From a bacterium (GTDB lineage: Bacteria; Patescibacteriota; Saccharimonadia; Saccharimonadales; Saccharimonadaceae): 64,000 bases of DNA. The notes under the pieces are model-generated. The model was not told the DNA's origin. It saw only the letters and a program-made list of their open reading frames with translations, and did not search any database. Each line of letters opens with the position of its first letter. Position 1 is the stretch's first letter. The translations under genes were made by a program, and so were the position numbers. This document shows positions 1 through 8,149 of the stretch, in pieces. Location of the stretch: assembly GCA_030427525.1 (NCBI GenBank), contig JAUIBD010000001.1:82628-146627 (forward strand). The letters are read 5' to 3'.

Positions 1-44
1 TGTGGTTCCGTAGGTCGTGGGTTCAATTCCCATCATTCGCCCCA
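1..44 (+). tRNA. tRNA-His (GTG), 5' part missing
   Basis: This is the 3' part of a tRNA cut by the window edge. The first bases are the end of the anticodon loop with GTG at 2-4, followed by the 3' anticodon strand, a five-base variable loop, a T arm (GTGGG/CCCAT around TTCAATT), acceptor strand CATTCGC, discriminator C and an encoded CCA. The C73 discriminator is typical of tRNA-His. Only 12 nt separate it from the next tRNA, so they are probably cotranscribed. Confidence 0.85.
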
Positions 45-56
45 AGTTTCAGATAT

Positions 57-131
57 GCGGGTGTCGTATAATGGCTAATATATCTGCCTTCCAAGCAAAT
101 GATGCGAGTTCGATTCTCGCCACCCGCACCA
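57..131 (+). tRNA. tRNA-Gly (TCC)
   Basis: The full cloverleaf is visible: acceptor GCGGGTG/CACCCGC, anticodon loop CTTCCAA on a TGC/GCA-containing stem, T arm GCGAG/CTCGC around TTCGATT, discriminator A and encoded CCA. It reads GGA codons, and GGG by wobble. It follows tRNA-His and is followed directly by a terminator. Confidence 0.95.
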
Positions 132-167
132 AATAAAAATGTCTAGCCCGTCTAGATATTTTTATTT
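131..167 (+). terminator. terminator after the tRNA-His/Gly pair
   Basis: AAATAAAAATGTCTAG and CTAGATATTTTTATTT form a 16-bp stem with one G-T pair around a CCCGT loop, ending in a T-rich strand. The A/T tracts allow termination in both directions. Confidence 0.75.
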
Positions 168-430
168 GGTCTCGATGACTAGCATTGGACTCGGCTTTTG
201 TGAAGCAAAAGCGAGTTCGGTGTAGTGAATGAAGCGAAAGAAAGCACTTTAGTATTTTCTTTCGCGGATGAACGGAGGAGTGAAGCTTGCTGAGCGTCTT
301 CTCGCACCTTCTTACAGAAACTACCTCCTAGTTTGGAGCACGCTGCGAAATGCTGTCTTCTAGCCACACCCACCGAACGAATGCACTATCAACGCAAGAA
401 CCTCTAAGGAGTCTTTGATATCATTAAAGT
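168..430. other. non-coding stretch with two strong hairpins
   Basis: I see no convincing gene here; the open frame on the minus strand at 179-373 has unconvincing composition and no promoter. Two stable hairpins stand out. Positions 189-216 carry ACTC-GCTTTTG paired with CAAAAGC-GAGT around a five-base loop with one bulged G. Positions 234-265 carry a perfect 10-bp stem, GCGAAAGAAA with TTTCTTTCGC, and a 12-base loop. The end of the stretch holds the promoter of the next gene, TATCAT at 419-424. Function is unknown; a small RNA is possible. Confidence 0.4.
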
Positions 431-826
431 ATGAAGAGGTTCAGTATGGTTCAGGTACGTCAAGCTATAGAATCTTCGTGGGGTGCTGATACGGCTTATC
501 TTGGCATATTCGAAGAAGGTAATTCAGCGCTAGGCAATTGTTACCCTACCTCACGAGTTGTTCAACACTATTTCCCTGATACAGAAATTGTCGAAGGACA
601 AGTTAAGACGCCAGACGGCACCGAAAAGCACTTTTGGAATGTCTTAATCATAGATGAAGTTGAATATCATATTGATTTATCCTGGCAACAATTTCCAGCT
701 GGGTCGTATGTGGAGTCATATAAGACGAGAGACCGGAATAATCTCAATGATGGAGAAGATGCGCTAAGACGTGTAAGGCTTCTATTAAGCCGGGTTGCAA
801 CATTCTTGAACGACAAGCCTGACTAA
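431..826 (+). CDS. YunG-like small protein
   Basis: This 131-residue soluble protein resembles the YunG family of uncharacterised bacterial proteins. The shared pattern is an N-terminal AIxxSW segment, then GNCYPTS with a cysteine near residue 37, then KHFWN with a histidine near residue 67, then HIDLSW. The Cys-His-Asp order recalls papain-like folds, but catalysis is inference. No signal peptide or membrane segment is seen. The ATG lies 6 nt after TATCAT with no Shine-Dalgarno, so the mRNA is probably leaderless. It stands alone and ends shortly before a terminator. Family assignment is moderate and function unknown. Confidence 0.6.
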   Translation: MKRFSMVQVRQAIESSWGADTAYLGIFEEGNSALGNCYPTSRVVQHYFPDTEIVEGQVKTPDGTEKHFWNVLIIDEVEYHIDLSWQQFPAGSYVESYKTRDRNNLNDGEDALRRVRLLLSRVATFLNDKPD

Positions 827-859
827 TAATTGCGAAGTATGGTTCGAAGGTCAGCAATT

Positions 860-883
860 AAAAAAGACCGTTTGGTCTTTTTT
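860..883 (+). terminator. terminator after the YunG-like gene
   Basis: AAAAAAGACC and GGTCTTTTTT form a perfect 10-bp stem around a GTTT loop, followed by more T-rich sequence. It lies just upstream of the promoter of the next gene. Confidence 0.85.
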
Positions 884-911
884 ATTTTGCTTGTGCTGTA
901 TAATCATAAGC

Positions 912-1292
912 ATGAACCAATCTGCTCTTATGAAACGAATTGTTAGTGTTGAATTCCTGTTTGCCGCGGTGCTCGTGGCACTCTTTTACTTCAACGTCAG
1001 TAACTACCCATGGTGGTGGCTACTCATCGCCTTTCCTATTTTTGACATTAGCGCACTTGGGTATATTGAAGGGCCAAAGGTTGGGGCATTCTTATACAAC
1101 TCAGTCCACAGCCTCATAGGTCCTAGTTTACTTGCCGGTGTATTCATATTCACTAGTTCTGACATTGTACTTGCCGTTACGCTACTGTGGCTATTCCACA
1201 TATTTGTTGACCGTGCCCTTGGCTACGGTCTTAAACACAGCAAAGGCTTTCACCACACCCACCTCGGCCCCATCGGCAAAGCCAAGAAGTAA
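912..1292 (+). CDS. DUF4260-type membrane protein
   Basis: This 126-residue protein has three to four hydrophobic segments and conserved-looking motifs: GPKVGAFLYNSVHS in the middle and FVDRALGYGLKHSKGFHHTHLG near the C terminus. These match the DUF4260 family of small integral membrane proteins, whose function is unknown. I chose ATG 912 over an upstream in-frame start at 891 because TATAAT at 899-904 lies inside the longer version and exactly 7 nt before ATG 912. That spacing implies a leaderless mRNA. Confidence 0.75.
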   Translation: MNQSALMKRIVSVEFLFAAVLVALFYFNVSNYPWWWLLIAFPIFDISALGYIEGPKVGAFLYNSVHSLIGPSLLAGVFIFTSSDIVLAVTLLWLFHIFVDRALGYGLKHSKGFHHTHLGPIGKAKK

Positions 1293-1307
1293 GAGCATCT
1301 CATCTGT

Positions 1308-1422
1308 TATAATACAAATAACTCTCCAGAAACGAGGCAACTGCCGAGTTTTAGGGGGAGGAGCGAATTTTTGAATTCATTTCAAAAATGAAGCGGAGGG
1401 GTGTACCCCTCCTAATATATCC
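1308..1422 (+). other. promoter and two hairpins upstream of tRNA-Arg
   Basis: TATAAT at 1308-1313 is a good -10 element pointing at tRNA-Arg. Two hairpins follow: TTTTTGAA/TTCAAAAA at 1368-1388 with a five-base loop, and GGAGGGGT/ACCCCTCC at 1395-1412 with a two-base loop. They could be the processed leader of the tRNA transcript or a separate small RNA. No gene is seen. Confidence 0.4.
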
Positions 1423-1499
1423 GCCCCGGTAGCTCAGCTGGATAGAGCAGGAGACTTCTAAGCTTCAGGCCGTAGGTTCGAACCCTACCCGGGGTACCA
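1423..1499 (+). tRNA. tRNA-Arg (TCT)
   Basis: The acceptor stem GCCCCGG/CCGGGGT closes with a G-T pair. The D arm is GCTC/GAGC, the anticodon loop CTTCTAA gives anticodon TCT, the T arm is GTAGG/CCTAC around TTCGAAC, and CCA is encoded. The anticodon stem GGAGA/GCTTC has an A-G mismatch next to the loop and a G-T pair, which is weaker than usual. Confidence 0.9.
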
Positions 1500-1506
1500 T
1501 GTAAAC

Positions 1507-1533
1507 TAGCTAGTCAGTAGGCTGGCTATTTTT
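1507..1533 (+). terminator. terminator after tRNA-Arg
   Basis: TAGCTAG and CTGGCTA pair with one G-T wobble around an eight-base loop, followed by five T. It ends immediately before the stop codon of the convergent hydrolase gene. Confidence 0.7.
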
Positions 1534-1536
1534 CAT

Positions 1537-2628
1537 CTATGCCGCAACATCGTGCATTATTTCTAGCCTAGCAAGGCTGTCGGCAATGTAATTACCATGT
1601 TGTGGGTTGGTATTCATATCGACATGTTTCGCACCTTCAATATGAACTATGTCATCTAACAGAGAGCCACTCGCAGCTAACACATCTTCTTCTCTGAAGA
1701 ACGAGTCGTTTCCCGGCAATATTGCACCCACTTTTATACCTGCCTCTTTTAGCGGTGGAAGAGTATGCGTCGCATCCTTGCGTAACACACAGGCAGCCCC
1801 TTCTCGAGCCAGACGTATAGGACTCCTGAGTAAATAGTACAGGGCATGGTATATGAAGGCCTTGCGGGACTCTGGGTCATACATATTGTTCGCTTCCGCT
1901 TTTAGTTCTTCCTCAATTATGATGGCCATCTGTTCAAAATGTCTTCCCAAACTACCAGGACCATCGAGGCCTGCACCCGCATCGCTCAGTAGAGTATGTA
2001 CAGTGTCAGGTGGTTGCGTTTCTACAATTCGCTTCGCTATTCGTTGTGCTATTAAAAATCCCATCGAGTGACCGACGAGATCGACATGCTCCGCACCTGT
2101 TCGTTCTTGGATACCCTTCCAAGTGGCGTATCCTGCCTGAGACTGCACTAGTAATGGATCTACCATGTGGCCTGCTTTATACGTTGAAAGTGATGCCGGG
2201 CTTTGTGAGCGAGGTGGTGACCATGTACCCACCATATAGCCCCTATTTACCATGTCTACGGCTACCTTCATATAGGCTACTTCAGGCGCTCCAAAACCAC
2301 CCGCAATCAAGACTGCCTTTGTCCGGTCTATCGGCTGGTCGGGTATCCAAACCGTTGAGCGTACGACCGCTCCCCCTATTTTCGTTTTCCATTGCTCTAC
2401 ACTGAATTCTTGGCCGTCATGAATATAATCTATGGGATTCAGATCAAATAGTTGCTGTGCGAGATCATGAAGGTGGGTATTCTGAAAGATTCCGGCGCCT
2501 TTTGTTGCAAGGTCACCCACGCAGCGTGCAACGTTTTCAAGCTTTAGTCTGCCAACCATTTCTTCAAAGATCTGGTCTACATCGTCATCCAGAAAGTCTG
2601 TCGAATTTGGCCTAATTTCCACCGTCAT
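1537..2628 (-). CDS. alpha/beta hydrolase
   Basis: This 363-residue protein has the alpha/beta hydrolase nucleophile elbow GHSMG, with Ser near residue 188, preceded by beta-strand VDLV. A late Asp in GNDSFF and a His in EGAKHVDM complete a plausible Ser-Asp-His triad. An AVLIAGGFGAP segment would supply the oxyanion region. No signal peptide is seen, so it is probably a cytoplasmic esterase or lipase-like enzyme; the substrate cannot be told. The frame stays open upstream to 2715 into the Clp gene, but ATG 2628 sits 6 nt after TACAAC and fits the local leaderless pattern, so I take it as the start. That places the promoter inside the 3' part of its own upstream spacer. Confidence 0.75.
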   Translation of the reverse strand: MTVEIRPNSTDFLDDDVDQIFEEMVGRLKLENVARCVGDLATKGAGIFQNTHLHDLAQQLFDLNPIDYIHDGQEFSVEQWKTKIGGAVVRSTVWIPDQPIDRTKAVLIAGGFGAPEVAYMKVAVDMVNRGYMVGTWSPPRSQSPASLSTYKAGHMVDPLLVQSQAGYATWKGIQERTGAEHVDLVGHSMGFLIAQRIAKRIVETQPPDTVHTLLSDAGAGLDGPGSLGRHFEQMAIIIEEELKAEANNMYDPESRKAFIYHALYYLLRSPIRLAREGAACVLRKDATHTLPPLKEAGIKVGAILPGNDSFFREEDVLAASGSLLDDIVHIEGAKHVDMNTNPQHGNYIADSLARLEIMHDVAA

Positions 2629-2674
2629 AACAGTGTTGTAATTATCTCCTATTTCTAGAAAAAATTCAAGCAAA

Positions 2675-5098
2675 TTACTGCTCTGAGAGCCTCGCGGCAG
2701 TTGCCTCTTTCCCAAGGATTTGTTCTATTTCGTAGCTAGTTATTGCTACGGTACTGCCCGGCGCCACTTCGCCAGACAACATTTTCTTTGCAACTGTATT
2801 TTCAACTGCTTTTTGCACCACCCTACGCATCGGTCGTGCCCCAAGTCGTGGGTCGTAGCCCTTTTCGACTAATAGTTGCTTGGCCTCTTCATCAACTGAA
2901 ACACTGACCTTTTGTACTGTTAAGGTTTTATTTACACCCGCAATCATTAAGTCAATCACTTGCAGCAGTTCCTTTTTACCAAGAGGCGTGAAGAGCACGA
3001 TTTCATCGAAACGGTTTACGAACTCTGGCTTAAATATATTCGAGCTAATTAACTCGTTAGTAAAGTCCTGTTCAAATTGTTCCAGCTTGTAGCCTCGGTC
3101 AATGTATTCACGAATACGTTCGGCACCAGCGTTGCTGGTTGCAATTATAATTGCGTCCCGAAAACTAACTTCCCTATTTTTCTCATCACGAAGTATTCCT
3201 TCGTCTAGAAGCTGTAGCAATGTTGTCAGCACGCTGGGGTGTGCTTTTTCTATTTCATCTAGTAACACAACGCTAAATGGCTGTTTCATGATTTGAGCCG
3301 TTAAACTCATGGGGTCATTCGCACCGTCAGCAAGCAGCTTTGCAACGTCGCTACTGCGCACAAATTCGTTCAAGTCGAGACGCACAATGTTGTTTTCGCC
3401 ACTAAAATACACATCGGCAAGTGCTTTCGCAAGCTCTGTTTTACCGACTCCGGTTGGGCCCAAGAATAAAAACGTGCCTATTGGTCGATTCTCGTTCCGT
3501 ACACCTGCACCAGCTCGTCGCAGTGCATCGCTAACTACTTGCACCGCACGACTTTGATTTATCATACGTTCGTGAATCAGGCTTTCTAAATTGAGTAGTT
3601 TTTGCCGCTCCCCATCACCAGATGCCACGCTCACTTTTACATTCATAGTTTTTTCAATCGCTTCTTGCACAGAATTCATAGTAACCAGCTTGCCTTCAGC
3701 GTAGCTAGCTGCAGCTTCAAGTAATTTCAGTGCCTTCCCAGGCATGGCGAGATCATGGACATATCTATCACCCAGTCGATATGCTTCGGCCAGTGACTGG
3801 AAAGTATAAGTTACACCTCTCTGATGCTCAAGCAGTAGTAGTTGGTCTTGCATGACTGCCATTGTTTCAGCCTGATTCGCTGGTGGCACGATTACTCGGT
3901 TTAGTGCATTGGCCAAAGCTGAATTTCGCTGACTAATCTGCAAATACCGTTGTTCATCCATCGTTAAAATTATACGTAAGCGCCCAGCTTCAAGTATCGG
4001 TAGTAGAACGTTCGTCAAGTTAACTGACCCTACACCATCCTCAAAAAATAACTGTGCGTCATCCAAGCAAACAATGACATTTTTTGCTGCATACGCTTCA
4101 CCTAAAATATTCATTACGAGGTCCTCGAGCTCTCCCCTACCCGGTGCGGCAGATATCAGTGAAGCTGCGTCAAGCATGAATACCTGACGAAATTTTAAGC
4201 TGGCAGGTAAAGTACTGGACGCATCCATGAGTTTTTCGGCGAATGCGCGCACAACAGTCGTTTTACCAACGCCGGTTGGGCCAACCAATGTTACATTCTG
4301 CCTACCTCGGTTTGAAAAAGTTTCAATAAGTTGATCAAGCGCATCTCGGTGCGCATCAAGATCAACACTAAGAATGCCGCCTGCAACCTGTTCGCTTAGA
4401 TTCGCGCTAAATCGACTGAGCATAGGCACATACCCAAACGACCAATCGCGCGCAATACCACCACTACGATGCGGACGAGAATGTATTTTTACCAAGTGTA
4501 GTATATGATCTTGCCATCGAATTGCTTGTTTTATATCTTCCATAGAAAGATGTAGATGTGCAAGCAGTGCTTCATGCTCGGGAAATTGTTTTATGAGTGA
4601 ATACACTAGCATACCTGCAGTCATTTGCTGGCTACCAATTTCATCATATATATCAATGGCATCTTGCCAAACCTCTTTTGATGCGCCTTGATCTGAGCTA
4701 GCTATTTCAGTAAGGAAATTGGGCGTTATACCCATGCGCGCACCATAAAATAGACCTTCATTGGTTGTACTGAGTGCTGCTGCTATTTGCTTTGGTGATG
4801 CATGTTTGGGTATCTTGCCAAGTAGAGCCGAGCTAATTACATCATCTATTGTTTTCGCTGGTTTCGTTACCGGCACATCAGCTAGTTCACCCTTGTGCCA
4901 TTCTGCTAATATAGCCGGTAAAAAGGCAAGTCCAGCAACCATCCAACCAAGACTGTAGCCGATAATGAGCAGTAGCACACCTACCCCTAATAGCACTGCT
5001 GCTAGCACACCAACTAGGCGAATTGTGACGCCGTCCAGCCGAACACCAAGTCGTGCCTTGTGAGCGCGTTCAGATGAAAAATCTATAGAAGCGTCCAT
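2675..5098 (-). CDS. membrane-anchored Clp-family AAA+ ATPase (ClpC-like)
   Basis: This 807-residue protein has two AAA+ modules. D1 has Walker A GPTGVGKT near residue 275 and a Walker B-like VIVCLDD. D2 has Walker A GPTGVGKT near residue 549, Walker B VVLLDEIEKAH and sensor IATSNAG, then the C-terminal D2-small domain. Residues about 25-65 form two hydrophobic helices, so it should sit in the inner membrane. A Clp_N-like helical region follows. Known ClpC proteins are soluble and feed ClpP or refold proteins; anchoring suggests membrane or envelope substrates, which is inference. The start at 5098 (an alternative ATG is at 5110) overlaps the upstream membrane-protein gene by 16 nt, so the two are probably translated together and may interact. 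Confidence 0.85.
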   Translation of the reverse strand: MDASIDFSSERAHKARLGVRLDGVTIRLVGVLAAVLLGVGVLLLIIGYSLGWMVAGLAFLPAILAEWHKGELADVPVTKPAKTIDDVISSALLGKIPKHASPKQIAAALSTTNEGLFYGARMGITPNFLTEIASSDQGASKEVWQDAIDIYDEIGSQQMTAGMLVYSLIKQFPEHEALLAHLHLSMEDIKQAIRWQDHILHLVKIHSRPHRSGGIARDWSFGYVPMLSRFSANLSEQVAGGILSVDLDAHRDALDQLIETFSNRGRQNVTLVGPTGVGKTTVVRAFAEKLMDASSTLPASLKFRQVFMLDAASLISAAPGRGELEDLVMNILGEAYAAKNVIVCLDDAQLFFEDGVGSVNLTNVLLPILEAGRLRIILTMDEQRYLQISQRNSALANALNRVIVPPANQAETMAVMQDQLLLLEHQRGVTYTFQSLAEAYRLGDRYVHDLAMPGKALKLLEAAASYAEGKLVTMNSVQEAIEKTMNVKVSVASGDGERQKLLNLESLIHERMINQSRAVQVVSDALRRAGAGVRNENRPIGTFLFLGPTGVGKTELAKALADVYFSGENNIVRLDLNEFVRSSDVAKLLADGANDPMSLTAQIMKQPFSVVLLDEIEKAHPSVLTTLLQLLDEGILRDEKNREVSFRDAIIIATSNAGAERIREYIDRGYKLEQFEQDFTNELISSNIFKPEFVNRFDEIVLFTPLGKKELLQVIDLMIAGVNKTLTVQKVSVSVDEEAKQLLVEKGYDPRLGARPMRRVVQKAVENTVAKKMLSGEVAPGSTVAITSYEIEQILGKEATAARLSEQ

Positions 5099-5472
5099 GG
5101 TGGTAACCATCCCGATGCCATCAATATAAACCCAACGATTGGAAGCAGTGGTACGACAACCCAGCCAGCCAACAATATAATTCCTATAAAACACTGTGTC
5201 GCCAGCCACAAAGCGCCCACCACAATGACCGCGCTTCGAATCATTGCGCCTATCATGCGTGAAATCACTCTATCAAGAAATGCCCGCCACTGTACTGCCA
5301 ATGGGCCGCGCACCTTACCTGCAGAGATTTGGCGAAATGGCGAAAAGAGCGATTTGATAAGTAAATCAATCGAGAAGTAATCTGCGGTCTTTGCCATGCG
5401 CTCAACAAAGATAGCAAAGCGTGCCTTTAAGCCAGCGCCATACCACCAGGAGAGTGCCCACACAATTACCAT
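5083..5472 (-). CDS. small membrane protein upstream of the Clp ATPase
   Basis: I do not recognise this 129-residue protein. It starts with a hydrophobic VIVWALSWWYGAG segment and has a long hydrophobic C-terminal region (about residues 75-125) with two to three membrane helices. The middle is amphipathic and basic. The ATG at 5472 lies 6 nt after TACAAT (minus strand, 5484-5479). A TTG six codons upstream overlaps that hexamer and is rejected. It overlaps the Clp gene by 16 nt, so a role as a membrane partner of that ATPase is a reasonable guess only. Confidence 0.7.
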   Translation of the reverse strand: MVIVWALSWWYGAGLKARFAIFVERMAKTADYFSIDLLIKSLFSPFRQISAGKVRGPLAVQWRAFLDRVISRMIGAMIRSAVIVVGALWLATQCFIGIILLAGWVVVPLLPIVGFILMASGWLPPWTLL

Positions 5473-5518
5473 GAGCTTATTGTACCGCAACCGCCTCTAT
5501 TAAGCTATAATAGTTCCT
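5473..5518. promoter_or_regulatory. divergent leaderless promoters (Clp operon / murT-gatD)
   Basis: The 46 bp between two divergent start codons holds a -10 for each gene: TACAAT on the minus strand at 5479-5484, 6 nt before the ATG at 5472, and TATAAT on the plus strand at 5506-5511, 7 nt before the ATG at 5519. No Shine-Dalgarno fits in either leader. Confidence 0.75.
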
Positions 5519-6790
5519 ATGCGAAGGCCCCTTGTTACTATTTTAGGAAAAGCAGTTAAATCTGCTAGTAAGCTCCGTGGTGGTGGTTCTGCTCTACCTG
5601 GCCTAGTCGTAGAGCGTATCGACCCCGATTTCATCCGCTACACATTAGCCCAACTTCCGCATGGTGTTGTACTCGTTAGTGGCACAAACGGCAAAACAAC
5701 GACGACAAAAATGGTAGTAGAGCTTCTGGAGAGTCAAGGCTTACAGGTTTTTACAAACCGCACTGGCAGCAACTTTACTCGTGGCGTGGCCGCAGCGCTT
5801 CTTGGTGAGGTCGACATAAAAGGAAATTTAGCCGCCGATATTGCCGTACTCGAACTCGATGAAGCGCACGCTGTACATTTTGTAAAAGTTGTACAACCTC
5901 GATTCAGCTTGTTACTAAACGTCATGCGTGACCAGCTTGATCGCTTCGGCGAAATTGACACCACCGCAAAGATGTTACAAGCAGTCGCAGAAGCGACGTC
6001 TGAGTACGTTGTAATTAACCGCGAGGACCCGAGGTTGTTGAAACTAGCTTCATCACTACCGAAAGATAAGGTGAGTTTTTTTGGTCTTGATCCATCTCTT
6101 ACCCATCTATTCCCAAACGATGATGCAATGCGTGGTGGTGAAACAGATAGAAAAAACATACCTCCAGCCCAAGCAGTACTGCAAAGAGTCGAGGGCAAAT
6201 CTGCGCACATTTCACTCGGCAAAAAAAGTGTTTCCCTAAATCTGAAACTCGATGGTATTTACAATATCTTTAATGCAGTTGCCGCTGTTAGCCTGGTCCA
6301 AGCTGTGATGGGTACGGACTTACAGCAAGCGGCATTGCTTACCGCACTCGAAAACGTCAAACCAGCATTTGGTCGTGGTGAGACGCTTATGGTAAAAGGT
6401 CAGCCACTCGAACTAGTGCTGGTAAAAAATCCTGGTGGTTTTCGGCTTAGTTTAGCATCATTTCTACCTGATGGCTGGGCAACAATGATTGCAATCAATG
6501 ACAATTATGCTGATGGCCGTGATATGAGTTGGTTGTGGGATGTCGAGTTTGAAGGCTTGAAAGATGGTGGCGTTGCACAAGTAGGTGGCATACGAGCATA
6601 CGACATGGCACTACGCTTACAATACGATGAAGTAAAAGTAAAATACGTGCAGACAGACCTCAGAAAAGCCTTAAAACAATTTATCGAAGCTAACCCCAAT
6701 GCCCCAAAGCGTATTTTTTGCACCTATACAGCTATGCTAGCATTGCGTCGTGATCTCGCTAAAATCACCAACGTCGAGGTGATTTCATGA
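5519..6790 (+). CDS. murT: MurT-like lipid II isoglutaminyl synthase subunit
   Basis: This 423-residue Mur-ligase-family protein has the ATP-binding loop VSGTNGKTTTTK near residue 55, central-domain motifs DEAHAVHF and LLNVMRDQLDRFGE, and a C-terminal DUF1727-like domain (LVLVKNPGGFRLSL, IAINDNYADGRDMSWLWD). With GatD, MurT amidates the D-Glu carboxylate of the lipid II stem peptide in the cytoplasm, as known in Staphylococcus and Streptococcus. The gatD start overlaps the murT stop (ATGA), which supports the assignment. The four-cysteine zinc ribbon found in the middle of Gram-positive MurT appears absent: the region around residues 190-225 has no cysteine pairs. TATAAT lies 7 nt before the ATG. 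Confidence 0.88.
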   Translation: MRRPLVTILGKAVKSASKLRGGGSALPGLVVERIDPDFIRYTLAQLPHGVVLVSGTNGKTTTTKMVVELLESQGLQVFTNRTGSNFTRGVAAALLGEVDIKGNLAADIAVLELDEAHAVHFVKVVQPRFSLLLNVMRDQLDRFGEIDTTAKMLQAVAEATSEYVVINREDPRLLKLASSLPKDKVSFFGLDPSLTHLFPNDDAMRGGETDRKNIPPAQAVLQRVEGKSAHISLGKKSVSLNLKLDGIYNIFNAVAAVSLVQAVMGTDLQQAALLTALENVKPAFGRGETLMVKGQPLELVLVKNPGGFRLSLASFLPDGWATMIAINDNYADGRDMSWLWDVEFEGLKDGGVAQVGGIRAYDMALRLQYDEVKVKYVQTDLRKALKQFIEANPNAPKRIFCTYTAMLALRRDLAKITNVEVIS

Positions 6791-7509
6791 ATAAAAAAGA
6801 ACTAACTATTTTGCAACTGTATCCACGCGATATGAACATATACGGCGACTGGGGCAATGTACTGACTGTCATACGACGTGCACAGTGGTACGGTTATGAA
6901 CCAAAGCTTCTTGAATACAACCCTGGTGATACATTTCCTGTTCATGTCGATATCGTCCTCGGTGGTGGCGGTCAAGATGCAGGTCAAGAAAAAATACAAG
7001 CCGACTTATTAAAAATGAGCCCGAAACTTCACGAACTAGTAGAGAACGATGTACCGATGCTGATGATATGTGGTCTTTACCAATTGTTTGGTAAATTCTT
7101 CAAAACAAAAGATGGTGTCATGATCGATGGCATTGGTATTTTAGACATCGAAACCTATGGTGGCGAGGAACGCATGATAGGTAATATCGTGACAGACAGC
7201 GATGAGTTCGGCGAAATCATTGGCTATGAAAACCATAGCGGTCAGACATTTTTAGGCGAAGGCGTTCAACCTCTCGGTACGGTTCGAAAAGGTGCAGGCA
7301 ACAATGGCCAAGACAACGGCGAAGGTGCTCGTTATCGGCATGTTATCGGCAGCTACCTCCATGGCTCTCTTCTACCAAAAAATCCTGCGATTGCCGACTG
7401 GTTACTAGAGAAAGCTGCCATACAGCGCTATGGTGAGTTTAGTCAAACAATTTTGGATGATCATTTTGCTAGTCACGCACGTGAAATTGCCCTAAAACGA
7501 CCGCGCTAA
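6787..7509 (+). CDS. gatD: GatD-like glutamine amidotransferase subunit
   Basis: This 240-residue class I glutamine amidotransferase opens with LQLYPRDMNIYGDWGN, typical of GatD/CobQ-like enzymes. The glutaminase Cys lies in LMICGLYQLFG near residue 95, and the catalytic His in YLHGSLLPKNP near residue 196. It hydrolyses glutamine and passes ammonia to MurT. The ATG overlaps the murT stop by 4 nt, indicating coupled translation. It converges with the peroxiredoxin gene with only 3 nt between the stops and no visible terminator. Confidence 0.9.
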   Translation: MNKKELTILQLYPRDMNIYGDWGNVLTVIRRAQWYGYEPKLLEYNPGDTFPVHVDIVLGGGGQDAGQEKIQADLLKMSPKLHELVENDVPMLMICGLYQLFGKFFKTKDGVMIDGIGILDIETYGGEERMIGNIVTDSDEFGEIIGYENHSGQTFLGEGVQPLGTVRKGAGNNGQDNGEGARYRHVIGSYLHGSLLPKNPAIADWLLEKAAIQRYGEFSQTILDDHFASHAREIALKRPR

Positions 7510-7512
7510 TTT

Positions 7513-8001
7513 CTAAAATGCACCACTTCCGTAGCCGCTTTTCGCCTGCATATGGCTTCGAAGTTCAGTTGTCACTTGATCGCCGTGTCCAAGTGGTGTT
7601 ACTCTGCCCCATACCTTCACCACTTGCCCATCTGGGTTTATTAAAAATGTTTTTCGTAAAACTCCTTCTTTACCAAACATTTTCTTACCCCAAGCACCGT
7701 ACGCTTCTAGTACTTTACCATCTGGATCAGATAGCAGCGTAAAGTTCAGGCTGTGTTTTGCCTTGAATTTTTCGTGACTGCTGGCATCATCTTTACTTAC
7801 TCCAACCACCTCTGCACCCAGCGCAGCTAAGTCGTCTCGTGCATCACGCAAGCTACACGCCTCCACTGTACAGCCCGGCGTATCGTCTTTTGGGTAAAAA
7901 TACAAAACAAGCCATTTTCCTTTAAAGTCACCGAGGCTTCTTTGTTCTCCATTTTCGTTACTTAGCTTAAAATCTGGTGCAGTGTAAGGAACTTTATTCA
8001 T
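7513..8001 (-). CDS. bcp: thiol peroxidase of the Bcp/PrxQ family
   Basis: This 162-residue AhpC/TSA-family protein has the active-site segment YFYPKDDTPGCTVEAC. The peroxidatic Cys is near residue 44 and a resolving Cys lies five residues later, the atypical two-Cys layout of Bcp/PrxQ. It reduces hydroperoxides using thioredoxin-like donors in the cytoplasm. Further family motifs are LLSDPDGKVLEAYG and RKTFLINPDG. The ATG is 6 nt after TATACT (minus strand, 8008-8013), so the mRNA is probably leaderless. Confidence 0.93.
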   Translation of the reverse strand: MNKVPYTAPDFKLSNENGEQRSLGDFKGKWLVLYFYPKDDTPGCTVEACSLRDARDDLAALGAEVVGVSKDDASSHEKFKAKHSLNFTLLSDPDGKVLEAYGAWGKKMFGKEGVLRKTFLINPDGQVVKVWGRVTPLGHGDQVTTELRSHMQAKSGYGSGAF

Positions 8002-8043
8002 ATATTTAGTATACCACCTCTAGTAATTCATCGCATTTTAGGC

Positions 8044-8049
8044 TATAAT
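8044..8049 (+). promoter_or_regulatory. -10 element of tRNA-Pro
   Basis: TATAAT lies 20 nt upstream of the 5' end of tRNA-Pro, leaving room for a short leader to be removed by RNase P. Confidence 0.6.
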
Positions 8050-8069
8050 CGTGCAAGATTACACACTAT

Positions 8070-8146
8070 CGGGGTGTGGCGCAGTTGGCTAGCGCGCGCG
8101 GTTTGGGACCGTGAGGTCGGAGGTTCGAGTCCTCTCACCCCGACCA
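8070..8146 (+). tRNA. tRNA-Pro (TGG)
   Basis: Acceptor CGGGGTG/CACCCCG is perfect. The anticodon arm CGGTT/GACCG encloses TGG, the T arm is GGAGG/CCTCT-like around TTCGAGT, and discriminator A and CCA are encoded. The C1-G72 pair is typical of bacterial tRNA-Pro. Confidence 0.95.
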
Positions 8147-8149
8147 TAG

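Noticed and set aside
179-373. 64-codon open frame on the minus strand
   Set aside because: It spans two strong hairpins, has low-complexity Ser/Lys/Leu-rich composition, no promoter or Shine-Dalgarno, and no recognisable motif.
5734-6222. 162-codon frame antisense to murT
   Set aside because: It is fully inside murT, rich in Ser/Cys as expected for an antisense shadow, with no start signals.
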